The notes below the pieces were generated by a model. The model saw only the letters and a list, made by a program, of their open reading frames with translations. It did no database searches and was not told the origin of the DNA. 64,000 nucleotides of DNA from Loktanella sp. (lineage in GTDB: Bacteria > Pseudomonadota > Alphaproteobacteria > Rhodobacterales > Rhodobacteraceae). The stretch is from assembly GCA_024686085.1 (NCBI GenBank), contig JAIBDT010000003.1, positions 1 through 64,000 on the forward strand. The letters run 5' to 3'. The position numbers were made by a program, and so were the translations under genes. Numbering within the stretch: the first letter of the stretch is position 1; each line of letters starts with the position of its first letter. Below are positions 16,880 to 26,148 of the stretch, in pieces.

Positions 16880-17931
16880 CTGTACCCAGCACGATGTCCG
16901 GCGTGGCCCTGATGGGGCATGGCGGCGCGGAAATGCTGGAATGGAAAGACGATTTGCCCGTGCCAAAAATTGGCGCGGGCGACGTGCTTTTACGGGTACT
17001 TGCGGCGGGTGTGAACAACACGGATATTAACACCCGTACGGGCTGGTATGCTAAAGCAGTGACAGGTTCGACCGCTGACGGCGAAGTGGCCGAAGGCGGT
17101 ACATGGGACGGCAACGCCCTAATGTTTCCACATATCCAGGGCGCGGATTGCTGCAGCGAAGTGGTGGCCGTGGGAACAGGCGTTGACCCTGCCCGCATCG
17201 GAGAGCGCGTTATCGTGCGGACAATGCAAAACTGGACCGATGCGGCAGGCAGCACATCGGTCATCACTCTCGGCTCTGAACGCCAAGGCGCATTCGCGGC
17301 ATTCATGGCTGCGCGGTCTCGCGACGCGGTGGCGGTCAACTCCACTTGGTCCGATGTCGAACTTGCCTCGATTCCATGTGCGACTACAACCGCCGAAGGC
17401 ATGCTACAACGCGCCAACCTTGGCGCAGAAAACGTCCTAATAACAGGGGCGTCTGGCGGTGTTGGCTCTGCGGCGATCATGCTGGCAAAACGGCGCGGCG
17501 CGACCGTTTGGGCGGTAACTAAAGCAGACAAGGCTGACGAACTGCGCAAAATCGGGGCGGACCATACCATCGACCGTGATGCTGATTTTGGCGAAAACAT
17601 CTTTGATGTCGTGATTGATCTGGTCGCAGGTCCGCGCTTTGACGACCTGTTGAACGCCCTCAAACAAGCGGGGCGTTACGTGGCCTCTGGCGCCATCGCA
17701 GGCCCACTTGTTACCTTAGATGTGCGTACTCTTTACCTCAAAGACCTGTCTCTTCTCGGCTCCACCGCGCAGCCAGACAGCATTATTCACGATGTGGTGG
17801 GCTACATAGAGCGCGGCGAAATCAAGCCAATTGTCGCACAAACATTTCCGATGCGTGAAATTCGCAGCGCACAAGCCGCATTTATGAGCAAGACCCACGT
17901 CGGCAAGATCGTCCTGACCCTAGACACCTAA
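16876..17931 (+). CDS. Zinc-less MDR-family alcohol dehydrogenase / quinone oxidoreductase-like
   Basis: The 351-residue protein is a medium-chain dehydrogenase/reductase. It has the N-terminal GroES-like domain (LRVLAAGVNNTDINTRTG), the GASGGVGSAAI dinucleotide-binding motif near residue 190 and the C-terminal HVGKIVL segment. The catalytic-zinc Cys/His/Glu pattern of classical ADHs is not evident, which fits the quinone oxidoreductase-like branch; substrate unknown. A GTG at 16876 overlaps the lysC stop (GTGA); an ATG at 16894 is an alternative. It is inserted between lysC and ptsP, which often stand side by side in alphaproteobacteria. Confidence 0.82.
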   Translation: MTVPSTMSGVALMGHGGAEMLEWKDDLPVPKIGAGDVLLRVLAAGVNNTDINTRTGWYAKAVTGSTADGEVAEGGTWDGNALMFPHIQGADCCSEVVAVGTGVDPARIGERVIVRTMQNWTDAAGSTSVITLGSERQGAFAAFMAARSRDAVAVNSTWSDVELASIPCATTTAEGMLQRANLGAENVLITGASGGVGSAAIMLAKRRGATVWAVTKADKADELRKIGADHTIDRDADFGENIFDVVIDLVAGPRFDDLLNALKQAGRYVASGAIAGPLVTLDVRTLYLKDLSLLGSTAQPDSIIHDVVGYIERGEIKPIVAQTFPMREIRSAQAAFMSKTHVGKIVLTLDT

Positions 17932-17994
17932 GAGTTGCAATTCCCCTTCCCCTCTTGGGTCGTGGCAAGTAAACAAGACCCATAGGGGGGCTAC

Positions 17995-20235
17995 ATGCCA
18001 GAACGGGTTGAATCAGAAAGCCGAAAGCTACTTGGACGGTTGCGCAATGCACTGGCCGAAAGCAGCGAGGGCCAAGCGCGACTTGATAAAGTCGTTGAAC
18101 TGATCGCATCGTCGATGCGCACAGAAGTGTGCTCGATTTACCTGTTCCGCGACGCCGAAACCTTGGAACTTTGCGCGACCGAGGGCCTACAAGCCGAAGC
18201 GGTTCACCAAACACGCCTGCGCCTGACCGAAGGTCTCGTCGGACGCACTGCACGCGAACGGCGGGTCATCAACACCGCTGACGCACCTAACGCGCGTGGG
18301 TTCCGCTACATGGCCGAGACGGGCGAAGAACGATATTCCTCGTTTTGTGGTATCCCGATTCAACGGCTTGGCGATGCATTGGGCGTTTTAGTCGTGCAAT
18401 CCAAAGCGGCTCGTGAATTTAGCCCCGACGAGGTATACGCACTAGAAGTCGTCGCAATGGTGATCGCCGAGATGACCGAGCTGGGGGCCTTTGTCGGCGA
18501 AGGGGCCGCGTTGTCCGCGCGCCATACCCAGCCACACTTGTTCCGCGGGTCAATCGCCCAAGAAGGCGCATCTGAAGGCCACGTCTTTCTACACGAACCT
18601 CGGGTGGTGGTGACCAACCCAATCTCTGACGATCCGGATATCGAACTTGCGCGTCTGCGCGACGGGGTCGAAACCCTGCGGGTCGGACTGGATGACCTGC
18701 TTTCTGGCAATGCAAACACTGATGCGGAACAGAAAAAAGTGTTCGAATCCTACCGCATGTTCGCCAATTCTCGATCATGGTTGCGGCGTATGGAGGCCGA
18801 TGTCGAAAACGGCCTCTCGGCAGAAGCTGCTGTTGAGAAAGAACAATCCCTCGCACGGGCAAGGCTGTCGGCGGCAGGTGACGCCTATATGCGCGAACGA
18901 CTTTCCGACCTTGACGACCTTTCAAACCGCCTTTTGCGCATCCTGACTGGGCAAGGCGCGAACACAGGCGAACTGCCCGACAATCCAATCCTCGTGGCCC
19001 GCAATATCGGCCCGGGCGAATTGCTGGAATATGGCAAGGCGCTCAAAGGGATCGTGCTTGAAGAAGGATCGGTCGGCAGCCACGCAACAATCGTCGCGCG
19101 GGCATGGGCCATTCCACTGGTGATCAACGCCAAAGGAATCACCCGCGAAGCGTTAAACGGCGACAATATCCTTGTAGACGGGGATCAGGGGATCGTGCAT
19201 TTGCGCCCCGACGACGACGTTCAAAAGGCATTTAAAGACAAAATCGCAATGCAAACGCGGGCGCAAGAACGCTATGCCTCGATCCGTGAAATGCCCGCCG
19301 AGACCAAAGACGGGACTATTATCTCGTTGCAAATGAACGCAGGTTTGATGGCTGATTTGCCATCGCTCGATGGATCAGGAGCCGAAGGGGTTGGGCTTTT
19401 CCGCACAGAGCTTCAATTCCTTGTCCGCAACCAAATGCCAAAACGCGGCGAGCTTTCCGCGCTTTATACCCGTGTTCTTGACGCGGCCAACGGTAAACCC
19501 GTTGCGTTCAGAACACTCGATATCGGGTCCGACAAAGTACTGCCCTACATGAAGGCCAATGACGAGCCAAACCCTGCAATGGGGTGGCGCGCGATCCGCG
19601 TAGGGCTGGACAAACCAGGCGTGCTGCGGATGCAATTACAGGCGCTGATCCGCGCAGCAAACGGCGGACCACTCTCGGTGATGTTCCCGTTCATTGCGCA
19701 ATATGACGAGTTTAAACAAGCCAAATCCGAAATGGACAAGGCGATGGACCGCGAGAAAATTCTCGGACATCCGCTGCCGTCAAAACTGCGGGTGGGGGCA
19801 ATGTTGGAAACGCCGTCACTGGCTTTTGCACCCGATGCGTTCTTTGAAGAGGTCGACTTTATCTCTGTCGGCGGCAACGACCTAAAACAGTTCTTTTTTG
19901 CAGCAGACCGCGAAAATGAGCGCGTGCGTAAACGCTATGATACGTTGAACCCTGCATTCCTGCTATTTCTGCAGGGGGTCGTCGAACGGTGTAAACGCTA
20001 TGGGACGCAACTGTCATTTTGTGGCGAAGACGCGGGCCGCCCGGTAGAGGCGCTATGTTTTGCAGCTATCGGATTTCGGACGCTTTCAATGCGGCCAGCA
20101 TCGGTCGGTCCAGTTAAGCACTTATTGCGCAGGGTCGACCTGACAGAAGTGCGCGACATCATTGATGGGTCAATCGCAGCAGGCGATCCCTCCGTCAGAC
20201 GTGCGGTTGCTGATTGGCTTGTCTATCAAGTCTAG
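17995..20235 (+). CDS. ptsP: Phosphoenolpyruvate-protein phosphotransferase of the nitrogen PTS (EI-Ntr)
   Basis: EI-Ntr takes phosphate from PEP and passes it to NPr and then EIIA-Ntr, a regulatory relay for nitrogen, potassium and envelope functions. The 746-residue protein has an N-terminal GAF domain (about 30-175), a PEP-utilising mobile domain with the phospho-accepting His363 in GSHATIVAR, and a C-terminal PEP-binding TIM barrel starting near GLFRTELQFL (about 467) with the conserved Cys676 in SFCGEDAGRP. The GAF domain separates it from sugar-PTS EI. No ptsH or ptsN is in the window. It ends in a four-base stop overlap with the convergent EcsC gene. Confidence 0.95.
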   Translation: MPERVESESRKLLGRLRNALAESSEGQARLDKVVELIASSMRTEVCSIYLFRDAETLELCATEGLQAEAVHQTRLRLTEGLVGRTARERRVINTADAPNARGFRYMAETGEERYSSFCGIPIQRLGDALGVLVVQSKAAREFSPDEVYALEVVAMVIAEMTELGAFVGEGAALSARHTQPHLFRGSIAQEGASEGHVFLHEPRVVVTNPISDDPDIELARLRDGVETLRVGLDDLLSGNANTDAEQKKVFESYRMFANSRSWLRRMEADVENGLSAEAAVEKEQSLARARLSAAGDAYMRERLSDLDDLSNRLLRILTGQGANTGELPDNPILVARNIGPGELLEYGKALKGIVLEEGSVGSHATIVARAWAIPLVINAKGITREALNGDNILVDGDQGIVHLRPDDDVQKAFKDKIAMQTRAQERYASIREMPAETKDGTIISLQMNAGLMADLPSLDGSGAEGVGLFRTELQFLVRNQMPKRGELSALYTRVLDAANGKPVAFRTLDIGSDKVLPYMKANDEPNPAMGWRAIRVGLDKPGVLRMQLQALIRAANGGPLSVMFPFIAQYDEFKQAKSEMDKAMDREKILGHPLPSKLRVGAMLETPSLAFAPDAFFEEVDFISVGGNDLKQFFFAADRENERVRKRYDTLNPAFLLFLQGVVERCKRYGTQLSFCGEDAGRPVEALCFAAIGFRTLSMRPASVGPVKHLLRRVDLTEVRDIIDGSIAAGDPSVRRAVADWLVYQV

Positions 20236-21005
20236 GCGCGGTTGACGGGTAATTGCTTTGTGGCAAGCACCGTGTGAAACTCGTCTAGCACGGCGACCTC
20301 GCCATGTTCGCGCGCCAGCTTTCGCAACCCGAAATGCACATGCGCCATCGCGACATAATAATCAGTGAACGCGTAATTTGTGCCTGCACCCGCAGCAGCA
20401 CCCAAAATCGGTACGGCTTGGGATGCCAGCTTCTGGGACAAGACCGCCGCAAACCGCGGGGCAACTTTTCCCAACAATCCATGCACAGCAGCGCCCGTCA
20501 AACCAATCCGCGCACCGAAAAACGACGTATTCACGCCGTCATCTTCTGTCCCCGGACCGCCTGCGCCAAAAACGGCCAGACACTCCATGCGCACCGCCTC
20601 ATCCGTCGGGTCTTCGCCGTATTGCGCCGCGACACCCTGAACGGCGCGGAAAATAACGGTTGTCGCTATCGGCAATTCGGCCAATGCCGTGGGCAAGCCG
20701 CCCAACCCACCCAATGCACCTGTCAGCACGCTTAGGGCGCGGTGGGCATTATCAGAACCGCTATAATATGTGCGCGAACGACTGGCCGCATCATAGCTGG
20801 CCTGCAACGCACGGCGGGCCGCCTCGTCGACTTGGGTCCGCGTGCCTGCGGGCAACATCTTCAAGCCGTCTTCGACCTGACCACCCACATAATTGATCGC
20901 TTTCATCAACACGCCATTCGCACGGCGTTGGCGCACAACCAAAGCTGCAACCTGCGCGCGGGCGTCGTCTGTCAAACCATCAGAGGTGATTATTTCTGTG
21001 CTCAT
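20232..21005 (-). CDS. EcsC family protein
   Basis: The 257-residue product resembles the EcsC family, named after a Bacillus ABC-exporter-associated protein; its molecular role in proteobacteria is not known. Visible features are a helical N-terminal half, glycine-rich hydrophobic stretches (ALGGLGGLPTALAELPI and AVPILGAAAGAGTNYAF) that could associate with the membrane, and a conserved FTDYYVAMAHVHFGLRKLA segment near the C terminus. It is a single gene between ptsP (convergent) and a GNAT gene (same strand, 31 bases upstream). Confidence 0.8.
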   Translation of the reverse strand: MSTEIITSDGLTDDARAQVAALVVRQRRANGVLMKAINYVGGQVEDGLKMLPAGTRTQVDEAARRALQASYDAASRSRTYYSGSDNAHRALSVLTGALGGLGGLPTALAELPIATTVIFRAVQGVAAQYGEDPTDEAVRMECLAVFGAGGPGTEDDGVNTSFFGARIGLTGAAVHGLLGKVAPRFAAVLSQKLASQAVPILGAAAGAGTNYAFTDYYVAMAHVHFGLRKLAREHGEVAVLDEFHTVLATKQLPVNRA

Positions 21006-21036
21006 CTTTCACAAGTAGGCAGCACGGATCCAGATT

Positions 21037-21540
21037 TCAATCTGACCACCCGGTCACCTCCCCTGCGACACCATCCCAAGCCTTGTCACGCAAGGCCACA
21101 CCAAGCACGCGATCAGGATTTGTTGGGGGCGGCATGATGACCTCGCCTTTTAAGTGATCAAAACCAAAGCGATGGTAATACGGACGGTCGCCCACCAGCA
21201 AGATCCGTTCCCACCCTCCTTTCCGCGCAGCGGCCATACTACGGTAAATCAACATCGCCGCCAGCCCTTCGCCTTGACGGGTCGGATGCACCGCAACGGG
21301 GCCAAGCAAAGCCACATCCCGCCCGTCGACGCGTACGGGCCAATAGCGTATTGCCCCCGCCAGGATGCCCATCCCGTCCCGCGCAGTGAAACAAAGCGAA
21401 GCAATCGGCGGCACACCTTCGCGCAAACGGTAGGACGACAGCGCAGACCGCCCCGGCGCGAAGCAAAGGTCGTATAGCGCCTCGACCTCCCACCAATCGT
21501 CAGGCGTTTCTGGGGCCAATGTAATGGCTTCTGGATTCAT
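21037..21540 (-). CDS. GNAT family N-acetyltransferase
   Basis: The 167-residue protein is a YhbS-like GNAT acetyltransferase. The acetyl-CoA loop is present as VHPTRQGEGLAAML near residues 87-100, followed by the conserved VGDRPYYHRFGF segment typical of the YhbS group. The substrate is unknown. It is 31 bases upstream of the EcsC gene on the same strand and may be cotranscribed with it; the flavin reductase gene diverges from it. Confidence 0.85.
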   Translation of the reverse strand: MNPEAITLAPETPDDWWEVEALYDLCFAPGRSALSSYRLREGVPPIASLCFTARDGMGILAGAIRYWPVRVDGRDVALLGPVAVHPTRQGEGLAAMLIYRSMAAARKGGWERILLVGDRPYYHRFGFDHLKGEVIMPPPTNPDRVLGVALRDKAWDGVAGEVTGWSD

Positions 21541-21612
21541 CGCCTGCGGTCTCTGGTCATTCGGTTAGTGCAAAGCTACCTGTTGTTAGGTCGAACGAAA
21601 AGGCAAGATAAT

Positions 21613-22215
21613 ATGTTTTATGAACCAAAAAACGGGCACGGGCTGCCGCACAACCCGTTTAACGCAATCGTCACACCGCGCCCTATCGGCTGGATCGGGA
21701 CGCGCGGCAATGACGGGGCAGACAATCTGGCCCCCTACTCATTCTTTAATGCCGTGGCCTACGAGCCGCCGCAAGTTATGTTTTCCTCAACCTCGGCCAA
21801 GCCTGATCGGGGTGACACCAAAGACAGTGTCGGCAATATCCGACAAACGGGTGTCTTTTCGGTAAACGTCGTGTCATTTGCGCTGCGTGACGCAATGAAC
21901 CAAACCGCTGGGGGATGGGGCAAAGACACTGACGAGTTCGACCTCGCAGGACTGGAAAAAGCAGACTGCACCACGATCGACTGCCCGCGCGTGGCGGCAT
22001 CCCCTGCAACATTGGAATGCAAAGCCACCCAAATCGTGCGACTCTCAGGTGCCACGAACTATGCGGTCTTCGGCGAAGTCACCGGCATTCATATGCGCGA
22101 CGATTGCATGACTGACGGAATGTTTGACTTGCGCAAATTCAACCCGCTGGCGCGCCTAGGATACCAGGATTACACGAGCGTTACCGACATATTTAGCATC
22201 CAACGCCCGACCTAA
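21613..22215 (+). CDS. Flavin reductase family protein (FMN-binding split barrel)
   Basis: The 200-residue protein belongs to the flavin reductase-like/FMN-binding split-barrel family. It has the NAIVTPRPIGWIGTRG start, the APYSFFNAVAYEPP segment that contacts the flavin phosphate, and the SVGNIRQTGVFSVN segment. Members either reduce free flavin for a partner monooxygenase or act as small FMN oxidoreductases; no partner is adjacent. The ATG at 21613 was chosen because the longer frame starts inside the divergent promoter region. A strong terminator follows immediately. Confidence 0.85.
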   Translation: MFYEPKNGHGLPHNPFNAIVTPRPIGWIGTRGNDGADNLAPYSFFNAVAYEPPQVMFSSTSAKPDRGDTKDSVGNIRQTGVFSVNVVSFALRDAMNQTAGGWGKDTDEFDLAGLEKADCTTIDCPRVAASPATLECKATQIVRLSGATNYAVFGEVTGIHMRDDCMTDGMFDLRKFNPLARLGYQDYTSVTDIFSIQRPT

Positions 22216-22221
22216 GACGCA

Positions 22222-22255
22222 AAAAGCCGCCGCAAATGTCTTTGTGGCGGCTTTT
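22222..22255 (+). terminator. Rho-independent terminator after the flavin reductase gene
   Basis: A 15-base-pair stem (22222-22236 with 22241-22255, one G-T wobble) closes a four-base TGTC loop and ends in TTTT; the left arm starts with AAAA. It can therefore work in both directions, serving the flavin reductase gene and the convergent SulP gene. Confidence 0.88.
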
Positions 22256-22274
22256 CAATTTGGCTGGGTCCAGT

Positions 22275-23888
22275 TTAGTGGCTACCCAAAATCCCCGTTT
22301 TCACACCGTAATCGGCAGCAATCTCATAGTTGGGATCGTCATCGCTATCGATCATCAAGTGACCTGCTTTTGACAGCAACATATGGCAATCACGGCTGAG
22401 GTGACGCAGTTGAATGCGCTTGCCTGCCGCCTCGTATTTACCCGACACAGCCTCGATTGCTTGCAAGGCCGACTGATCGGCCACACGGCTGCCGGCAAAG
22501 TCAATGATGACCAAATCAGGATCGGTTTCAATCTCGAACAACTCGGCAAAACCATCTGACGAGCCAAAGAATAACGGGCCGTTGATCTTATAGATCTTTG
22601 ATCCATCCAACAGCTCGGTGTTCGCATAAATCCGCTTTGCGTTGCTCCAAGAATAAGCCAACGCCGACACAATCACACCAACGACAACAGCCGTAGCAAG
22701 GTCGGTCATCACCGTCACAATGGTCACAAGGATTGTGACAAATGCATCCATTGGCGGGACCTTGGCAAGGATCGTCAAGGAGTTCCAAGCAAACGTACCG
22801 ATCACCACCATGAACATCACACCGACCAAGGCGGCCAGCGGGATTTGCTCAATCAAACCCGATGCAAACAGAATAAAGCTAAGCAGGAATAGGGCTGCAA
22901 CAATACCAGCGACGCGCGTGCGTCCACCTGATTTTACGTTGATCATTGACTGACCGATCATCGCACAACCGCCCATACCGCCGAAAACACCCGTCACTGT
23001 GTTAGCCACACCTTGCGCCACACATTCTTGCGAGGCGCCACCACGTTTATTGGTCATTTCGCCCACAAGGTTCAGCGTCAAAAGGCTTTCGATCAAACCA
23101 ATCGCCGCAAGAATAAGCGAGTAAGGCAAGATGATCTTGAACGTCTCAAACGTAAACGGAACCGCAGGAATATGGAACGCTGGAAGGCCACCTTGGATCG
23201 AGGCCAGATCGCCCACACGGGGGACATCCAAGCCAAAGCCAATCACAATCAACGCCACAATGCCGATACCTGCCAAGGGCGCTGGGATTACATTCGTGAT
23301 CCGTGGCATCACCCAAATAATAAACATTGTCAGCGCGACCAACACCAGCATCATGACCATCGGGGCGCCTGACAACCATTCGCCAGACGCAAGACCATGA
23401 CCGCCGCCATCTGCCGTACCTGGCACTTGGAATTGCCCCAGTTGGGCTAAGAAAATTACAATCGCGAGGCCGTTCACAAAGCCTAGCATCACAGGATGCG
23501 GCACTAGGCGAATAAACTTGCCCCAGTGCATGACTCCGACAAATATCTGGATCAGCCCCATCAAGACGACCGTAGCAAACAGGTACTCAACGCCGTGCTG
23601 GGCAACAAGTGATACCATCACAACCGCCAAAGCACCCGTCGCACCCGAAATCATCCCCGGACGGCCGCCAATCAGCGCAGTGATCAGGCCCACGATAAAC
23701 GCAGCATAAAGCCCAACCAACGGATGAACCCCCGCAACAAAAGCAAAAGCAACCGCTTCGGGCACCAATGCCAATGCAACGGTCAGTCCCGACAACACCT
23801 CAATACGCAGGCGCGCAGGTGTCAGCGGCGCATCGCCGTCGCCAAAGGAAAGGTTTTCAGAAGCATAAGCCAAAAGTCTACGGGGCAT
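22275..23888 (-). CDS. SulP family inorganic anion transporter
   Basis: The 537-residue protein is a SulP (SLC26-like) transporter: about a dozen hydrophobic segments with the family signature ALVPEAVAFAFVAGVHPLVGLYAAF near the N terminus, and a cytoplasmic STAS domain from about residue 425 (ILYKIN-like strand, IDFAGSRVADQSALQAIE). Likely substrates are bicarbonate or sulfate; the sequence alone does not decide between them. No cys genes or carbonic anhydrase are adjacent. It is a single gene bounded downstream by the bidirectional terminator. Confidence 0.92.
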   Translation of the reverse strand: MPRRLLAYASENLSFGDGDAPLTPARLRIEVLSGLTVALALVPEAVAFAFVAGVHPLVGLYAAFIVGLITALIGGRPGMISGATGALAVVMVSLVAQHGVEYLFATVVLMGLIQIFVGVMHWGKFIRLVPHPVMLGFVNGLAIVIFLAQLGQFQVPGTADGGGHGLASGEWLSGAPMVMMLVLVALTMFIIWVMPRITNVIPAPLAGIGIVALIVIGFGLDVPRVGDLASIQGGLPAFHIPAVPFTFETFKIILPYSLILAAIGLIESLLTLNLVGEMTNKRGGASQECVAQGVANTVTGVFGGMGGCAMIGQSMINVKSGGRTRVAGIVAALFLLSFILFASGLIEQIPLAALVGVMFMVVIGTFAWNSLTILAKVPPMDAFVTILVTIVTVMTDLATAVVVGVIVSALAYSWSNAKRIYANTELLDGSKIYKINGPLFFGSSDGFAELFEIETDPDLVIIDFAGSRVADQSALQAIEAVSGKYEAAGKRIQLRHLSRDCHMLLSKAGHLMIDSDDDPNYEIAADYGVKTGILGSH

Positions 23889-24019
23889 AAGGAACCTGTC
23901 TATAAGTCATGGATGTCATGTGTGTTGACGCCCCCTAACAAGCAGGCGATGGAATGTCACCCCTGCTGACGAAACGGCCAGTCCGAATGCGACCTGTAAA
24001 CACCCATGAGGGAGCGCTG

Positions 24020-24403
24020 TTAGCCAAGGTAATCCATGATCGGGCAGTCCGGTCTGTCATCGCCGCGACACGACGACACAAGATGGGTCAACTCATCGCG
24101 CAATGACTGCAACTCGCGCTGCTTGATCTCGATTTCCTTCAGGCGCTTGGTAGCGATCCGCTTAACCTCTGCGCTGGAACGATCCTTATCTTGGTAAAGG
24201 CCAAGTAACTCGCGACATTCCTCAATACTAAAACCAAACTCGCGCGCGCGACGGATGAATATCAATTTGCGCACAGCCGCATCGGTATAGGTACGATACC
24301 CCGCATTGGTGCGTGATGGCGCTTCAACCAAGGCAATATCAGCATAGTAGCGTACCGTTTTCACCGGCAACCCTGCGGCGAGCGCCGCAGCAGAAATGTT
24401 CAT
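24020..24403 (-). CDS. MerR-family Cu(I)-responsive regulator (CueR-like)
   Basis: The 127-residue protein has the MerR winged-helix N terminus (VKTVRYYADIALVEAPSR), a long dimerisation helix and a C-terminal metal loop CRGDDRPDC, that is Cys-x7-Cys as in CueR, which binds one Cu(I) between two Cys. It should activate copper efflux genes by distorting an over-spaced promoter. No copA, copper chaperone or oxidase gene is in the window, so its regulon is elsewhere. It also lacks an obvious dyad in its own upstream region. Confidence 0.87.
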   Translation of the reverse strand: MNISAAALAAGLPVKTVRYYADIALVEAPSRTNAGYRTYTDAAVRKLIFIRRAREFGFSIEECRELLGLYQDKDRSSAEVKRIATKRLKEIEIKQRELQSLRDELTHLVSSCRGDDRPDCPIMDYLG

Positions 24404-24646
24404 GATCTATACCTCCAACTTTACAGCTACGGGAAGACAAGCCTCTCTTGCAAGCTCGAAAAAGTCTTTCGATATTTCCCTGAATGCCTGATTTGGCCCA
24501 ATGCGTCGTGACAATGAGCGCCGCATATAGACCAGAACAATAACGGACCAACAGGATCAACTAAAGACGGCAACCCGCTTGCGCCCGTACGGTGCTTCAA
24601 TCACACTGAAACATGTGACCCACAAGCTGCGCATCGGAGGCACCCT

Positions 24647-25513
24647 ATGCAAACATATCTTGGTATCATTGGCGGCTCAGGGCTTTACGACATCCCCGGA
24701 TTGGAAAATGCAAACTGGACAGATGTCGATGGCCCGTGGGGAAAACCCTCTGACGCTATCTTAACTGGCACCCTTGAAGGCCAACCCATCGCGTTCCTGC
24801 CACGACATGGGCGTGGGCACGTACATAGTCCTTCAACCGTGCCATATCGGGCCAATATTGACGCTCTCAAACGGTTGGGTGTGACACATGCCGTCTCGAT
24901 CAGCGCCTGCGGATCGTTTCACGACCATCTGGCCCCCGGCGATTTTGTGGTGGTAGATCAATTCATCGATCGCACCTTTGCGCGAGACAAATCATTCTTT
25001 GGTACTGGCTGCGTGGCACATGTCAGCGTTGCTCACCCAACCTGCGAGTCACTTTCATCCGCTTGCCTTTCGGCTGGAAAGAAAGCGGGAGTCACCATGC
25101 ATAACGGGGGCACCTACCTCGCGATGGAAGGCCCGCAGTTTTCATCCCAAGCGGAAAGCCACATGTATCGGTCTTGGGGATGCGACGTAATTGGCATGAC
25201 CAATATGCCAGAGGCAAAACTGGCGCGAGAAGCCGAGCTGCACTACGCAAGCATCGCGATGATCACCGATTATGACAGTTGGCACCCCGATCACGGGGCC
25301 GTCGATGTGAGCCATGTGATAAAAACACTGCGAGGTAATGGTACCAAAGCGCGTGATCTCGTGGTCAATCTGGCCCGCGACATGGCGCAAAGCCAGCAGA
25401 TTTGCGAAGCAGGCTGCGATAAAGCCCTGACCCATGCAATCATGACGGCCCCTGATAAGCGGGACCCTGACTTAATCTCAAAACTAGACGCCGTCGCAGG
25501 ACGGGTCCTCTAA
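24647..25513 (+). CDS. mtnP: S-methyl-5'-thioadenosine phosphorylase
   Basis: MtnP cleaves methylthioadenosine with phosphate to adenine and methylthioribose-1-phosphate. The 288-residue protein starts with the purine nucleoside phosphorylase family-2 motif LGIIGGSGLYDIPG, followed by FLPRHGRGH, YRANIDAL and the catalytic TNMPEAKLARE region. The ATG at 24647 has GGAGG a few bases upstream. The 243 bases before it, shared with the divergent CueR-like gene, show no gene or convincing riboswitch. apt follows nine bases later and would recycle the adenine released here. Confidence 0.94.
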   Translation: MQTYLGIIGGSGLYDIPGLENANWTDVDGPWGKPSDAILTGTLEGQPIAFLPRHGRGHVHSPSTVPYRANIDALKRLGVTHAVSISACGSFHDHLAPGDFVVVDQFIDRTFARDKSFFGTGCVAHVSVAHPTCESLSSACLSAGKKAGVTMHNGGTYLAMEGPQFSSQAESHMYRSWGCDVIGMTNMPEAKLAREAELHYASIAMITDYDSWHPDHGAVDVSHVIKTLRGNGTKARDLVVNLARDMAQSQQICEAGCDKALTHAIMTAPDKRDPDLISKLDAVAGRVL

Positions 25514-25522
25514 GGAAAATCG

Positions 25523-26053
25523 ATGAAAACCGTCCAAGACTACATCCGTACAATCCCTGATTTCCCGCACGAAGGGATCATGTTCCGCGATGTCACGACC
25601 CTATTCTCTGATCCGCGCGGCTTTCGGATCGCGATTGATCAATTGCTTGCGCCCTATGCTGGCCAAGACATCGACAAGGTCGTAGGGCTAGAGGCGCGCG
25701 GATTTATCCTTGGGGGCGCGATTGCACATCAACTTGGCAAGGGTTTCATTCCGATCCGTAAGAAAGGCAAATTGCCAGGCAAAACCATCGAACAGGCCTA
25801 TACCCTCGAATACGGCCAAGCGGTTATGGAAATTCACGAAGACGCATTGCAACCGGGCGAAAAGGTTCTGATGGTCGACGATTTGCTCGCCACTGGCGGC
25901 ACGGCAGAGGCTGGGATCAAACTGATCGAACGCATGGGCGCACAGGTCACGGGCTGTGCATTCGTTATTGACTTGCCCGACCTTGGTGGCCGCGCCCGTC
26001 TTGAAAAAATGGGCATGGCGGTTCATGTGCTGTGTGCTTTCGACGGGGACTAG
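25523..26053 (+). CDS. apt: Adenine phosphoribosyltransferase
   Basis: Apt makes AMP from adenine and PRPP. The 176-residue protein has the N-terminal [20 protein letters not shown] segment region, EARGFILG and the PRPP-binding motif [13 protein letters not shown] near residues 115-127; its length is typical. It is nine bases downstream of mtnP and clearly in one transcript, so adenine from methylthioadenosine is captured at once. Its stop codon lies in the middle of a 16-base palindrome that starts an intergenic repeat element. Confidence 0.95.
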   Translation: MKTVQDYIRTIPDFPHEGIMFRDVTTLFSDPRGFRIAIDQLLAPYAGQDIDKVVGLEARGFILGGAIAHQLGKGFIPIRKKGKLPGKTIEQAYTLEYGQAVMEIHEDALQPGEKVLMVDDLLATGGTAEAGIKLIERMGAQVTGCAFVIDLPDLGGRARLEKMGMAVHVLCAFDGD

Positions 26054-26110
26054 TCCCCGCCGACCGGTTGGGGGCCAGCCCCCAAACCCCCGGCATATTT
26101 GGGCTCGGAA
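26044..26110. repeat. Palindromic intergenic element (Rhodobacterales-type repeat)
   Basis: A perfect 16-base palindrome CGGGGACTAGTCCCCG (26044-26059) spans the apt stop. It is followed by a stem of seven base pairs TTGGGGG/CCCCCAA (26068-26074 with 26079-26085) and then a tail CCCCCGGCATATTTGGG. From memory, very similar blocks (C-rich hairpin followed by a short ATATTT tail) recur between genes in Rhodobacteraceae genomes. It may double as a weak terminator for mtnP-apt. Only one copy is in this window, so repetition is not shown here. Confidence 0.55.
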
Positions 26111-26148
26111 AATGAATAGCGTTTTGCGTTTCTCACTCAAACTGGGCT

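Noticed and set aside
17954-17983. Hairpin before ptsP (TGGGTC/GACCCA)
   Set aside because: Only six base pairs with a 15-base loop and no T-run; not a credible terminator or riboswitch.
24404-24430. CueR operator upstream of the CueR-like gene
   Set aside because: The ACCTCC...GGGAAG segment does not form a convincing MerR-type dyad with a 19-20 base spacer.
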